Origin: Mycobacterium sp.
GTDB lineage: Bacteria; Actinomycetota; Actinomycetes; Mycobacteriales; Mycobacteriaceae
NCBI GenBank assembly: GCA_011620645.1
Contig: WOYS01000038.1
Span: 7,937 to 57,937, forward strand
DNA length: 50,001 nt
Reading direction: 5' to 3'
Part shown: piece by piece, positions 1 through 10,900 of the stretch
How positions within the stretch are numbered: the stretch's first letter is position 1
How the letters are laid out: every line of letters begins with the position of its first letter
Position numbers and translations under genes: made by a program
Notes under the pieces: model-generated
What the model saw: the letters and a program-made list of their open reading frames with translations, nothing else
What the model was told of the DNA's origin: nothing
Databases searched by the model: none

Positions 1-90
1 CCCGCCGATCCAACTCCCCGGGTCGCTACGCTCCAGCCCGCCGATCCAACTCCCCGGGTCGCTACGCTCCAGCCCGCCGATCCAACTCCC
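1..90. repeat. 36-bp tandem repeat, 2.5 copies
   Basis: Copies lie at 1-36 and 37-72, with an 18-base partial copy at 73-90; the full copies are identical. On the minus strand the unit contains the core GGAGCGTAGCGACC. The repeat overlaps the last codons and stop of the M20 peptidase gene, so it looks like a duplication of that gene's 3' end. A related 34-base segment lies inside fas at 8271-8304. The repeat may continue left of the window. Confidence 0.95.
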
Positions 91-1420
91 CCAGCGCCTG
101 CAGGAACAACGCCTCAGACGTCGCCGCACGCTCCAGCACTCCCAGGTGCAGGCTCTCATTGATGCTGTGCGCCTGGGTGCCCGGATCCTCCACCCCGGTG
201 ACGAGGATCTTGGCATCCGGGAAGGCCGCCGCGAATTCGGCGATGAACGGGATCGATCCTCCCATCCCCATATCGATCGGCTCGCGACCCCAGCCGAGCT
301 GAAAGGCCTGTCGGGCAGCGTCGTACACCGCGCCAGTGGCATCGATCGCATACGGCTGCCCGACATCGCCGGGCGTGACGGTGACCCGCGCACCCCACGG
401 GGCATGCGTCTCCAGATGCCGGGTCAGCGCCGCCAGGTGCGCGCGGGCGTCACCGCCGGGCGCCACCCGCATGCTCACCTTCGCCCGGGCGCTGGGCACC
501 AACGTGTTCGATGCCTTGTCGACGGGCGTGGTGTCGATACCGATGACGGTGATGGCCGGGCGGGCCCACATCCGCTGCACCACCGGACCAGAACCGATCT
601 GCTGCACCCCGTCGAGCAGGCCGGAGTCGGCGCGGACCCGCCCCTCGGAGAACTCGACGTCGGCGGCCGCCGCCTCGTACAGACCCTCGACGGCGACGTT
701 TCCGTCGTCATCATGCAGGCTGGCCAGCAGCCGCACCAGGGCGCTGAGCGCGTCGGGCACGACGCCACCCCACAGACCCGAGTGCAGCCCGTGGTCGAGG
801 GTGGCGACCTCCACGACGCAATCGGCCAGTCCGCGCAGCGAGACCGTCAGCGCCGGAATGTCGACACCCCAGTTGTCCGAATCGGCGATGACGATCACGT
901 CGGCGGCCAGCAGGTCGCGATGGGCGTCCAACAATGCCGACAGCGAGGGCGACCCGGACTCCTCTTCGCCTTCGACGAAGACCGTCACACCCACCGGCGG
1001 GCTGCCCCCAAAATCCGTGAAGGCCCGGATCGCCGCCAGATGCGTTGCGATACCGGCCTTGTCGTCAGCAGTGCCCCGGCCATACAGCCGGCCGTCACGT
1101 TCGGTCGGCTCGAATGGCGGGGAGTGCCACTGCGTGCTGTTCCCCTCGGGCTGTACGTCGTGGTGGGCATACAGCAACACCGTCGGCGCACCCTCGGGAG
1201 CGCGATGGCGGGCGATCACCGCCGGAGCGCCACCGGCGCTGACCGTGTGGATGTCACTGAAACCCGCCTGTGACAACAACTTCGACGTCAGCTCGGCACT
1301 GCGATGAACCTCCGGCCTGCGTACCGGATCGGCCCATACCGATTCGATGCGCACCAGATCTTCGAGATCGGCACGCACCGAGGGCAGTAGCTGTTGCACC
1401 CGGGCCACGAGATCAGTCAT
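62..1420 (-). CDS. M20/M28-family metallopeptidase (dipeptidase, DapE/ArgE-like)
   Basis: This encodes about 452 residues of a zinc-dependent cytosolic peptidase of the M20 family. Visible motifs are the HHDVQPEG metal/catalytic block, GRGTADDKAG with the bridging Asp, the GEEESGS general-base Glu pair, and a late metal-site His in AHSINES. The closest remembered relative is M. tuberculosis Rv2522c, which also follows fas-acpS. The ATG at 1420 is preferred over an upstream in-frame start because it matches the conserved MTDL... N-terminus and is preceded by a TANNNT hexamer 7 bases upstream, suggesting a leaderless mRNA. The C-terminal ELDRRAGA tail and stop are encoded by the tandem repeat, so the native end may have been altered. 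The substrate is unknown. Confidence 0.9.
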   Translation of the reverse strand: MTDLVARVQQLLPSVRADLEDLVRIESVWADPVRRPEVHRSAELTSKLLSQAGFSDIHTVSAGGAPAVIARHRAPEGAPTVLLYAHHDVQPEGNSTQWHSPPFEPTERDGRLYGRGTADDKAGIATHLAAIRAFTDFGGSPPVGVTVFVEGEEESGSPSLSALLDAHRDLLAADVIVIADSDNWGVDIPALTVSLRGLADCVVEVATLDHGLHSGLWGGVVPDALSALVRLLASLHDDDGNVAVEGLYEAAAADVEFSEGRVRADSGLLDGVQQIGSGPVVQRMWARPAITVIGIDTTPVDKASNTLVPSARAKVSMRVAPGGDARAHLAALTRHLETHAPWGARVTVTPGDVGQPYAIDATGAVYDAARQAFQLGWGREPIDMGMGGSIPFIAEFAAAFPDAKILVTGVEDPGTQAHSINESLHLGVLERAATSEALFLQALGELDRRAGA

Positions 1421-1427
1421 GGCAGCG

Positions 1428-1433
1428 AGGTTA
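1428..1433 (-). promoter_or_regulatory. Predicted -10 element of the M20 peptidase gene (leaderless)
   Basis: On the minus strand TAACCT fits the mycobacterial TANNNT -10 pattern and ends 7 bases before the ATG, so transcription would begin at or beside the start codon. It lies downstream of the acpS hairpin, consistent with independent transcription. No clear -35 is seen. Confidence 0.5.
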
Positions 1434-1473
1434 GTCGCTCCCCGCGGGGCGCGAGTGTGCGCCAACTCCGGCC

Positions 1474-1510
1474 CGAGCGCGGCGTGTCTGCCCTCAGACA
1501 CGCTCGCTCG
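1474..1510 (-). terminator. Strong hairpin after acpS
   Basis: GCGTGTCTG (1482-1490) pairs perfectly with CAGACACGC (1495-1503) around a 4-base loop. The stem is extended by CGAGCG (1474-1479) and CGCTCG (1505-1510) across a small internal loop. It lies 22 bases past the acpS stop. There is no U-tract, which is common for mycobacterial terminators. Confidence 0.65.
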
Positions 1511-1531
1511 CACCAAGTGCCCGTGAGGGTG

Positions 1532-1921
1532 TCAGGCCTCCAGGATGGCAACCGCGGCCGCGGTGTCGGCCTCGTGGGTCAGCGACAGGTGGATGGTCAC
1601 GTCTTTCAGGTGCTCGGCGATGGCGCCGGACAACCGCACCTTGGGGCGGCCCCACATATCGGTGACAACCTCGATATCGCGGTGAATCCCCTCCGGCAGC
1701 ATCGGCCGCTTGGAGAAGCGCGACCCCGACCAGGCCTTGATCACCGCTTCCTTGGCCGCCCATCGCGCCGCGAGGTGGCGCGCCGCCGACGAACTCTTGT
1801 CCGCGGCGTCGCGCCGTTCCCCCGGCGTGAAGGTCTCGGCGAAAACGGTGCCAGGCTGGTCAACCTGCTCGGCGAAATCCGGAATCGAAACAAGGTCGAT
1901 CCCTACCCCAACGATGCCCAT
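1532..1921 (-). CDS. acpS: Holo-[acyl-carrier-protein] synthase AcpS
   Basis: AcpS transfers 4'-phosphopantetheine from CoA to the conserved Ser of an acyl carrier domain. Here the obvious client is the ACP domain of the adjacent type I FAS, which lacks its own transferase domain. The protein is about 129 residues, normal for the family. It starts MGIVGVGIDLVSI and carries FTPGER and the ARWAAKEAVIKAWSG helix with the Mg/CoA-binding residues. The ATG at 1921 gives the canonical N-terminus. An in-frame GTG at 1954 overlaps the fas stop as GTGA and would add 11 residues; either way the gene is probably translationally coupled to fas. Confidence 0.95.
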   Translation of the reverse strand: MGIVGVGIDLVSIPDFAEQVDQPGTVFAETFTPGERRDAADKSSSAARHLAARWAAKEAVIKAWSGSRFSKRPMLPEGIHRDIEVVTDMWGRPKVRLSGAIAEHLKDVTIHLSLTHEADTAAAVAILEA

Positions 1922-1950
1922 TCCGGAAACGCTAGCCGACTCGCTTTCTG

Positions 1951-4900
1951 TCACTTCGTGTAGTGGTCGTCAGCACCCAGGCGCGCCTCGGGATTGAGCA
2001 GCATGGCCGCTTCCTGACGCTTCTCCGGGGTGTCGTGACCGAACCGGCGGTCGGCCGGCTTTTCGTACAGCGAGGGCCCACCGGCGATCGCCGAGGCGAG
2101 CCGCCGCTGACCGTCCAGCACCCGGGTGTTGGCCCGCGCCTGGTACTCGGCGCGCTGATCGGCGGGCAGTGCGGCCAGCAGCGCCTGCGGATGCACCAGC
2201 GCCACAAGACCGGACACATGCCCGAAGCCGAGGCTGGTCACCAGTCCGGCCTTGATCGGGAACCGATCACCCAGATGCAGGGGCTCGCGCACCCACACGA
2301 AGTGCTTGGCGTGGTTCAGCTCATCGTCGACGCAGTCCAGGCTGCGGTTCGGCGGGATGACGCCGTCGCGCATGATCTGGCACAGACCCATCATCTGGAA
2401 CACCGCCGCGCCACCCTTGGCGTGACCGGTCAACGTCTTCTGGCTGACGACGAACAGCGGTGCACCTTCGGAGCGACCCAGCGAATCTGCCAGCCGCTCG
2501 TGCAGCTCGGTCTCGTTGGGGTCGTTGGCCAACGTCGAGGTGTCGTGCTTGGAGATCACCGCGATGTCGTCGGCTCCGACGCCCAGCTTGGCCAGCGACC
2601 GCGCCAGCACCGAGTCCGTACCGCCGCGGCCGGCACCCAGCGCGCCGAGCCCGGGAGCCGGGATCGATGTGTGCACACCGTCGGCGAACGACTGCGCGTA
2701 GCCCACGACCGCCAGCACCGGCAGGCCCATCTTGACCGCGAGATCGCCGCGGGCCAGCAGGATCGTCCCGCCGCCCTGCGCCTCGACGAAGCCCAGCCGG
2801 CGCCGGTCGTTGGCCCTGGAGAACTTCGAATCGCTGATGCCCTTGGCGCGCATCATCTGGGTGTCGGCGGTGGCGGCCATGTCACCGAAGCCGATGATGG
2901 CCTCCAGCGTCAGGTCGTCGAAGCCGCCTGCGACCACCAGCTCGGCCTTGCCCAAGCGGATCTTGTCGACGCCCTCCTCGACCGAGACCGCCGCGGTGGC
3001 ACATGCGCCCACCGGGTGGATCATCGCGCCGTAGCCTCCGATGTAGGACTGAACCACGTGGGCCGCAACCACGTTCGGCAGGACTTCCTGCAGGATGTCG
3101 TTCGGCTTGTTCCTGCCGAGCAGGTTGCCGTGGAACATGGTCTGCATCGAGGTCATGCCGCCCATGCCGGTGCCCTGCGTGCTGGCCACCAGGCTGGGGT
3201 GTACCCAGCGCATCAGTTCGGTCGGGCTGAACCCGGCCGACAGGAACGCGTCGACGGTCGCGACGATGTTCCACAGCGCCACCCGGTCGATCGAGTTGGC
3301 CATGTCGGGCGTGATGCCCCAGACCGTCGGGTCGAAGCCGGTGGGGATCTGCGCGCCGACCCAGCGAGACAGCTTGGCCTTGCGGGGCACCCGAATCTCG
3401 GTGCCCGCCTTGCGGATCACCTGCCAGTCCGCGCTGTCGGGGACCGGTGCGATGACGGTGTGCTCCGGGTCGTACCTCGCGAACTCGCGGGCGTCCGTCT
3501 CGGACGACACCACGAAGGCGAAGTCCTTGTCCAGGAACACCGACACCAGCAGCGGTGCCGAATGGTCGGCGTCCAGGAAACCGTCGGCCACCAACTCGCG
3601 GATGCCGACCTTGGCGATCACGGCATCGTGGTAGCGCTCGACCAGTTCGGCCTCGTCGACCAGATCACCGGTCTCGGTGTCATACCAGCCCGGCCTGGGA
3701 TCGTCTTCCCACTTGACCAGTCCGGTGGTCCACGCCAGTTCGAGCACCCCGGCGGCCGACAGCTGGCCGGACACCTCCATCTCGTAGCGGGTGCGCGAGG
3801 AACCGTACGGTCCGAGCTCGGCTCCACCGACGATCACCACGAGGTCGGCGGGGTCGACGTCGAGGTCGTCCCATGCCGGCGGCGGTGCGGCGGCGTATCC
3901 GCGCGGCGGTGAGGGCAGTGCCCGGATGACGCCTGCATCGTCCGGGTCCTCATCCTCGGCGGCTGCAGACGACATCTCCTCGCGTGCCTTGGCGGCAAGC
4001 TCGGCCATGTCGATCTCGATCTCGCCGAGACCGCCGGTCATATCGACCTCGATCGGCGCGCGTGCCGCGGCGACCTTGGATTCGATATCGCACAGCGCCA
4101 ACAGCATCGAGGCCATCTCGGCGGTGGTGTAGGTGGTCAGACCGGCCTCTTCGACCGCACCCACGATGGCGTCATTGTGACCCATCAGACCGGTGCCCTT
4201 GGTCCAGCCGATCAGCGCGTGCGCCAGCGAAACACGCTGCGACCACGAGGATTCCGCCTTCCAGCGGGTGACCACGGCGTCGAGGGCGGCCTTGGCCTCG
4301 CCATAGGCGCCGTCACCACCGAACATGCCCCGGTTGGGTGAGCCCGGCAGCACCACATGCAGGCGCGAGGCGATATCGCGCTCGGCACCCAGGTGTGACA
4401 GGCCGGCGATGAGCCGCTGCACCGCCCACAGCAGAACCTTCATCTCCATCTCCGAGCGAGACCCTGCATCGGACAGATCCCCGCCGACCCGCGGTGCGGC
4501 GAACGGGAACAGCAGCGTCGGGTTCAGGGCGTCCTTCAGGTGAATCGCCTTGGGGCCGAGGTTCTCGGTCTGCTCGGTGCCGACCCACTCGACGAGCGCA
4601 TCGATATCCGAGTAGGACGCCATGTTGGCCGGAACCACCCACAGCGTGGCGTTGAACCGGGCGTGGTCACGATAGAGCGTGCGGTAGAACGCCAGCCGGT
4701 CATCGTCGAGCTTGGAGGTGGTGGCGATGACGGTCGCGCCACCCTCCAGCAGCTGAGCGGCCACCGATGCGGCGATCGAACCCTTGGACGCGCCGGTGAC
4801 GACAGCCACCTCGTTGGCGTAGCCGCCCTTGTCGGGGTTCCCCGAACCGGCAGCGGCCCTGCCGTAGAGCGCCGCGTGAATATTGCGGCCGGCCGCAAGT

Positions 4901-7900
4901 GCACGCCCTTGCCACCAAGAGGCCTGGGTGCCGACGACATTGCCCGCGCCCTCGAAGCGCTGGGACAACCGCTGCCAGTCCGCGTCGATCTCGCTCTCAT
5001 CGAGCAGCCACAGCCGGGCCAGATCCTCACGGGCACTTGCCCACCGGTCATCGAAGACGACGGCCTTGCGGGCGTCGAACACCGGCGACACCAGACGCGG
5101 CCAGTCCGAGCCGAGTTCGGTCGTGACGAGGTCGATCAGATCCGCGTCACTGACGGCTTCGGGCGCGCTGACCGGGCTGTCCAGCCCGAGCTGGCCCAGG
5201 ATCGTCCGCGCGGCATTGGCCAGCACACCGTTGGGACCGGTGACCTGCTCGGCGAACTCGCCGAGCGCGGCCGAGTCGACCACTCCCCCGCCAGCGGCAC
5301 CGGACGAGGGCAGCGACACCGAAATGCCCTTGCGCGCACCGACATGTGTGACGGCAGCGTCGATCACCTTGTCGACGGTGGCCACATCGGCCAGCGCCCC
5401 TTCGTGCAGATCGCCCAGGTTCCCACCGCGGACGCTGGAGCCCTCACGGGTACCCAGCGCCACCTCGGCGGTGACGTGCTTGGCCCAGCCTGGCCCGAGT
5501 TCCCATGTCTTGGAGACACGTTCGGCGATGTAGGCCGGGCGCTTGCTCGACGGTCCGAAGACGGTCCGCAGCTGATCGTTGATCGAGTCGGACAGCACCG
5601 GGCCGAACGGCTTGTAGGTGCGGGCCAACTTGGTCACCTGTGCCTTGAGGCCGGACAGATCTGCCTCGGCGGCACCGTCGATGGCGCCCAGATTCAGCTC
5701 CGAGCCCAGGTCCACCAGCATCTGGTTACGCCGCGACGACGCACCGTCGGTGATCGACTCGATGGAGTCCAGCGGCTCGATCTGGTTGATCCGCATCTTC
5801 GCCGCCAGCGCGATGAGCACCAAAGTGGCATCGGCAGCGTCGAATACCAGATCGTCGGGGCGGACTCCGCCCGACTGTCCACCGGACGGGGCGGCCGCCG
5901 GTGTGGGTGCAGCCGCGGGAGCCGCAGCTGCCGGCGCCGCCGCAGCGGACGCCTCGGCTGGCGGCGCCTCATCCTCGGGCTCCGGGTCGGTGTCGGTGGC
6001 GAACAGCACCGCCGCGTCCCGCTCGGCGTTGAGCACCTCGGTGGTGCTGTGCGAGTACTCGGGCAGCTTGAGTGTGTTGGTCGCCAGGCCCGCGACGGTC
6101 GGCGCCGTCTTCACGCCGATCTCGACGAATCGCTCAACTCCCAGGCCACCCGCCGCCTCCTCGATGAACAGCAGATCCTGGGTTTCGATCCAGCGCACCG
6201 GGCTGGCGAACTGCCATGCCAGCAGCTCGATCACGATCTTGCGCATCAGTTCACGCGGACGCTCGTTACGCCAGGTGTCGTAATCGGCGAGGACCTCGTC
6301 GAGCGGCTCGGCGGGCACCAGATCGCGGATCTCCTGGATGAAGTCGCGGTCCAGCGTGAACGGCCGGGGCACCAGGTTCGGAATGTACTTGCCGATGAGC
6401 AGCTCCGGATCGGCATCGACCGGCATGACCCGCTCCAGGCTGCGACGGAAGTCGGCGACACCGACCCGCAGCACCTCGGAGTGGAACGGTACGTCGATAC
6501 CGGGCACCAGGATGAACGACCGCTTGCCACCGCTGATTTCGCGGCGCCGCTCGATCTCCTCCTCCAGGGCCTCCAGTCCGCGGACCGTGCCCGCGATGGC
6601 GTATTGCGAACCACGCAGGTTGAAGTTCACGATCTGCAGGAATTCACCGGTGCGCTCGGCGATCGCCTCGACGAAGGCGGTGACATCGTCGTCGGGCAGA
6701 TCGATCTGCGACGGGCGGATCGCGGCCAACCGGTAGTTGGAGCGACCCTTCTCGTCACGCGGGACGATGTCGTGCATCTTGGAGCCGCGGTGGAACACCA
6801 CCTCCAGCAGCGCCGGCAGCTCGTACACGCCGGAAACACACGCCAGAGCGGTGTATTCGCCGACGGAGTGCCCGCAGGCGATGGCGCCTTCGACGAAGGC
6901 ACCCTGCTCACGCATCTCGGCGACCTGAGCCGCGGCCACCGTCGCCATGGCGACCTGGGTGAACTGAGTCAGGTACAGCACGCCCTCGGGGTGGTGGTAG
7001 TGCACACCGGAGGCGATGAGGCTGGTCGGGTTGTCCTTGACCACGTGCAGCACCGAGAAGCCCAGGGTTTCCCGGGTGAACTTGTCGGCGATGTCCCACA
7101 CCTTGCGGGCCGCCTTGGAACGGGCGCGGACCTCCATGCCCATGCCCTTGTGCTGAATTCCCTGACCGGGGAAGGCGTACACCGTCTTCGGGGCGGCCAG
7201 CTGTGCGGTCGCGGCCATCACCAGATGACCCGCGACCTTCGCGGTGACCTCGATGATCTCCGCACCGCGGTCGATGCCGACCCGGTCGACACGGAACTCG
7301 ATCTCGTCACCGGGCAACACCATGCCCAGGAAGCGCGAGGTCCAGCCCACCAGGCGGGCCGGCGGGGTGGCGCGGCCGTCGGTGGCGGTCACCACGTGCT
7401 GCGCGGCGGCCGAAAGCCACATGCCGTGCACGATGGGTCCCTTGAGTCCGGCGAGAAGCGCTGCGGCACGGTCGGTGTGGATCGGATTGTGGTCACCGGA
7501 CACCACGGCGAACGCGCTCATGTCGGTGGGCGCGGTCAGGGTGACGTCACGGCGGCGACGACGCGGGGTGTCGGTGGCGTTGTCGGTCATCGCACCGCCG
7601 GCACGCACCGGGTCCTCCAGCTCGACCGCACCGGTGCGTCCGCGGATGGCGAACCGCTCTTCCAGGCGCGCCAGCTCGGTGCCGTCGGCATCGATGATGG
7701 TCACGCTGACCGGGATGACGCGGCCGACCTCGGTGTCGGTGGCCTCAGAAGCCGTTGCGGTAACCGTCAATTCGGCGACCGACTTGGGCATCGGGGCGAG
7801 CAGGTGGGCGGCGTGATCCAGGTGCACCAGGCTCAGCAGGCCTTCGATGACGGGGAACCCCCCACCGGTGGCGGCCGATCCGATGGTGGCGAACACCGCG

Positions 7901-10900
7901 GGCCAGCAGCGCCCGACCAGTGCGTCGGGCACCAGGGTCAGGCCCGGGGCCAACGGGGCGCCGAACGTGGCGGTGACGCCGGTGTGATCGGCGACCTCCT
8001 CGGGATCCCAGTCGACGGTGACCGTCGCGGTGCCGTCGACCACGACGGGCAGCGAATCCACGCCATCGACACCGGCTGCGATGGCCAGCACGGCGCGCAT
8101 CGCGCTGGCGGCATCTTCGGGGGTGACGACCGGCATACCGCCGTTGACGGTGGCGGCGGGCAGCGTCAGCTTGATGTCGATCCAGATATCGCTCAACGGA
8201 ACGCTCAGCGTGACACCCTCATCGGTGAGCTCCAGTCGCGAGCCCGTGGACGGGTGCGTGGCCACCCGTGCTTCCCCGGTCGCTCCGCTCCTGCCCGCCG
8301 TACCCGAATTTTCGTGCACCTGCCATTCACTGGGAGCGCCGATGCGGTGTACCGGGTTGATCGCGGTGCGGCCGGCCCACAGCACATCGGGCGAATCCAG
8401 CACCACGGCGATGGGTCCGGTGGCACCGGGGTTGGCTTGGCGGCGGGACACGACGGGCACTGCCACCGCTCCGGTGGCCACGACCTCGTCGATCGCGGCC
8501 TGCTCGAAGCGGTCGAGCAGGTCACCGACCGGCTCGTCGACGCGGGTGATACCGGCGACGGCGGCGGTGCCGGGGATGATGCAGACCTGATCCGCGGTGT
8601 AGCGCGCATCGTGGGCCTGCCACAGGGAGTCGCTGCGCCACCAGCGGCGCACGTCCTTGTCGATGACGGGGACGAAGTTGACCGGCTTGCCGGGTGTCTT
8701 GCACAGGGTCACGAAGAACGGCACATCGGCCGGGTGCAGCTTGATGTTCTCGGCGTCCGGGTACCGGTTCAGCAGCGTGTCGACGGCGGCAGCCGGATGC
8801 TCCAGCAGCGCTTCACCTTCGGCGTCCGCACAGAAGAGGGTCTCGATCGGCCCGGAGTCGTTGGGATGCAGGCGGCCCTCGGCACGCTTGAGCATCTCCT
8901 CGAACCGGTCCCGCCAGGTGACGTCCAGCCACGGCGAATCGGCGGTCTTGGTGTCGGCGGTGGAATCGCCTTCTCCGATGGCCAATTCGACGTAGCGGTC
9001 CAGCCACTGCAGGTAGGTCATGTCGGAGACATCGCCGAAGTACGGCTTGGCGGTGTCGGCCATGGCCGCGATAATCTCGTCACGGCGCTCGGCGACGGCG
9101 TCGGCGTCACCGGCGACATCGTCGAGCAGGCGGCCGCAACGGGAAGCGGCGTTGTCGATCTCGTGAATGTCGGCACCGAGCTGGCTACGCCCGGATGCCA
9201 TGCCGCCCTGGGCTTTTCCGGCGCCGACCCAAATGTCGGTGCCGGTGGTGTCGACGAGCAGCTGCTTGACCGCCGGGGAGGTGGTGGCCTCCAGCGTGGC
9301 CATGGCGGCGGTTCCGACCAGGATGCCGTCGAGGGGCATCAGTGGGAAGCCGTAGTCCCGGGCCCAGCGGCCGGACAGGTATTCGGCCGCGCGCTCGGGG
9401 GTGCCGATGCCGCCGCCGACGCAGATGGTGATATTGGACAGCTTGCGCAGGTCCGCGTAGGTGGCCAGCAGCAGGTCGTCGAGGTCCTCCCATGAGTGGT
9501 GACCGCCGGCGCGGCCACCCTCGATGTGGATGATGACGTCCTTGCCGGGAACCTCGGCCGCGATCTTGATGACGGACCTGATCTGGTCGACTGTGCCCGG
9601 TTTGAACACCACGTGGGTGATGCCGATGCCGTTGAGTTCCTCGATCAGATCGACGGCCTCGTCCAGCTCGGGGATGCCGGCGGTGACGATGACACCGTCG
9701 ATCGGCGCACCGGACTGACGTGCCTTCTGCACGATGCGCTTTCCGCCGAGCTGCAGCTTCCACAGGTACGGGTCGAGGAACAGCGAGTTGAACTGGATGG
9801 CGCGGCCCGGCTCGAGCAGCTGGGTCAGTTCTGCGACGCGGTCGTCGAAGATCTTCTCGGTCACCTGGCCGCCGCCGGCGAGCTCGGACCAGTGCCCGGC
9901 GTTCGCCGCAGCCGCGACGATCTTGGCGTCCACCGTGGTCGGGGTCATGCCGGCCAGCAGGATCGGTGAGCGCCCGGTCAGGCGGGTGAACTTGGTGGAC
10001 AGCTTCACCGAACCGTCGGGCAGGGTGACCGTAGAGGGTGCGTAGCTGGTCCACGGTGCTGGCACCTCGGGCACCGCACCGACGGTGAACAGGCTGCGCT
10101 GCCCGGAGCGGGTGGCGGCGGGCACAATGCCGATGCCCAGGCCGCGGATCACCGGGGCGGTGAGTCGGGTGACGGTGTCGGCCGGGCCGAGGTCGATGAT
10201 CCAGCGCGCGCCCGCGGTGTGCAGGGCCTCGACATCGGCGACCCAGTCGATCGGGCTCACGAAGATGGATTCGGTCATGGCGTGGGCCAGCTCGGCGTCG
10301 ATGCCGCACTTGGCGGCCCAGCGGTCGACGAGGGCGACCCCGTCGGCCAGCCGCGGGGTATGGAAGCCGACCTCGACCTGCACCGGGTTGAACTCCGGCG
10401 AGAACACCGCGCCGCCGCGCAGCTTGTTCTTGCGCTCAGCTTCTTCCTTCTCGGTGATCTTTGAGCAGTACAGCTCGAAGCGGCCGAGTTGTTCGGGGGT
10501 CCCGGTGATGACGACCGAGCGGCGGCCGTTGCGGATCGACAGCACGGGCGGCAGCACGGTGCGGACGTCGGTGGAGAACTCTTCGAGCAGCGCGGCGATC
10601 CGGTCGGGGTCGACGTTGGTGACCGACACCATCGGGGTCTTGTCGCCGCGGCCGACCATGCCGCGGCGGCGGGAGATCAGCGAACCGGCGGCGCCGATCA
10701 GCTCGAGCAGTGCGAGCAGTTCGGCGTCGCGGGCGCCCTTGCCCTTGAGCGACTCGACGCCCAGGATGCCCTGCGAGTGGCCTGCCATGGCGACCGGGGG
10801 GGTGCCCATCAGGTCCAGGCCTTGACGTGTCAGCGCACGGATGGCGGCCATCTGGGTCAGCAGGATGCCGGGGCCGGAGATCGCGGCGGTGGTGAGCTGC

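Noticed and set aside
1..90. CRISPR-like direct repeats at the left edge
   Set aside because: The units are contiguous with no spacers, and no cas genes are present.
1963..3912. Plus-strand open frame of about 650 codons opposite the fas ketosynthase
   Set aside because: Same artefact: low-complexity composition, no motif and no ribosome site.
4540..9495. Very long plus-strand open frame (about 1,650 codons) opposite fas
   Set aside because: It is the complement of conserved fas codons. Its His/Gly/Arg/Gln-rich composition and lack of any domain mark it as an artefact of high-GC codon usage.
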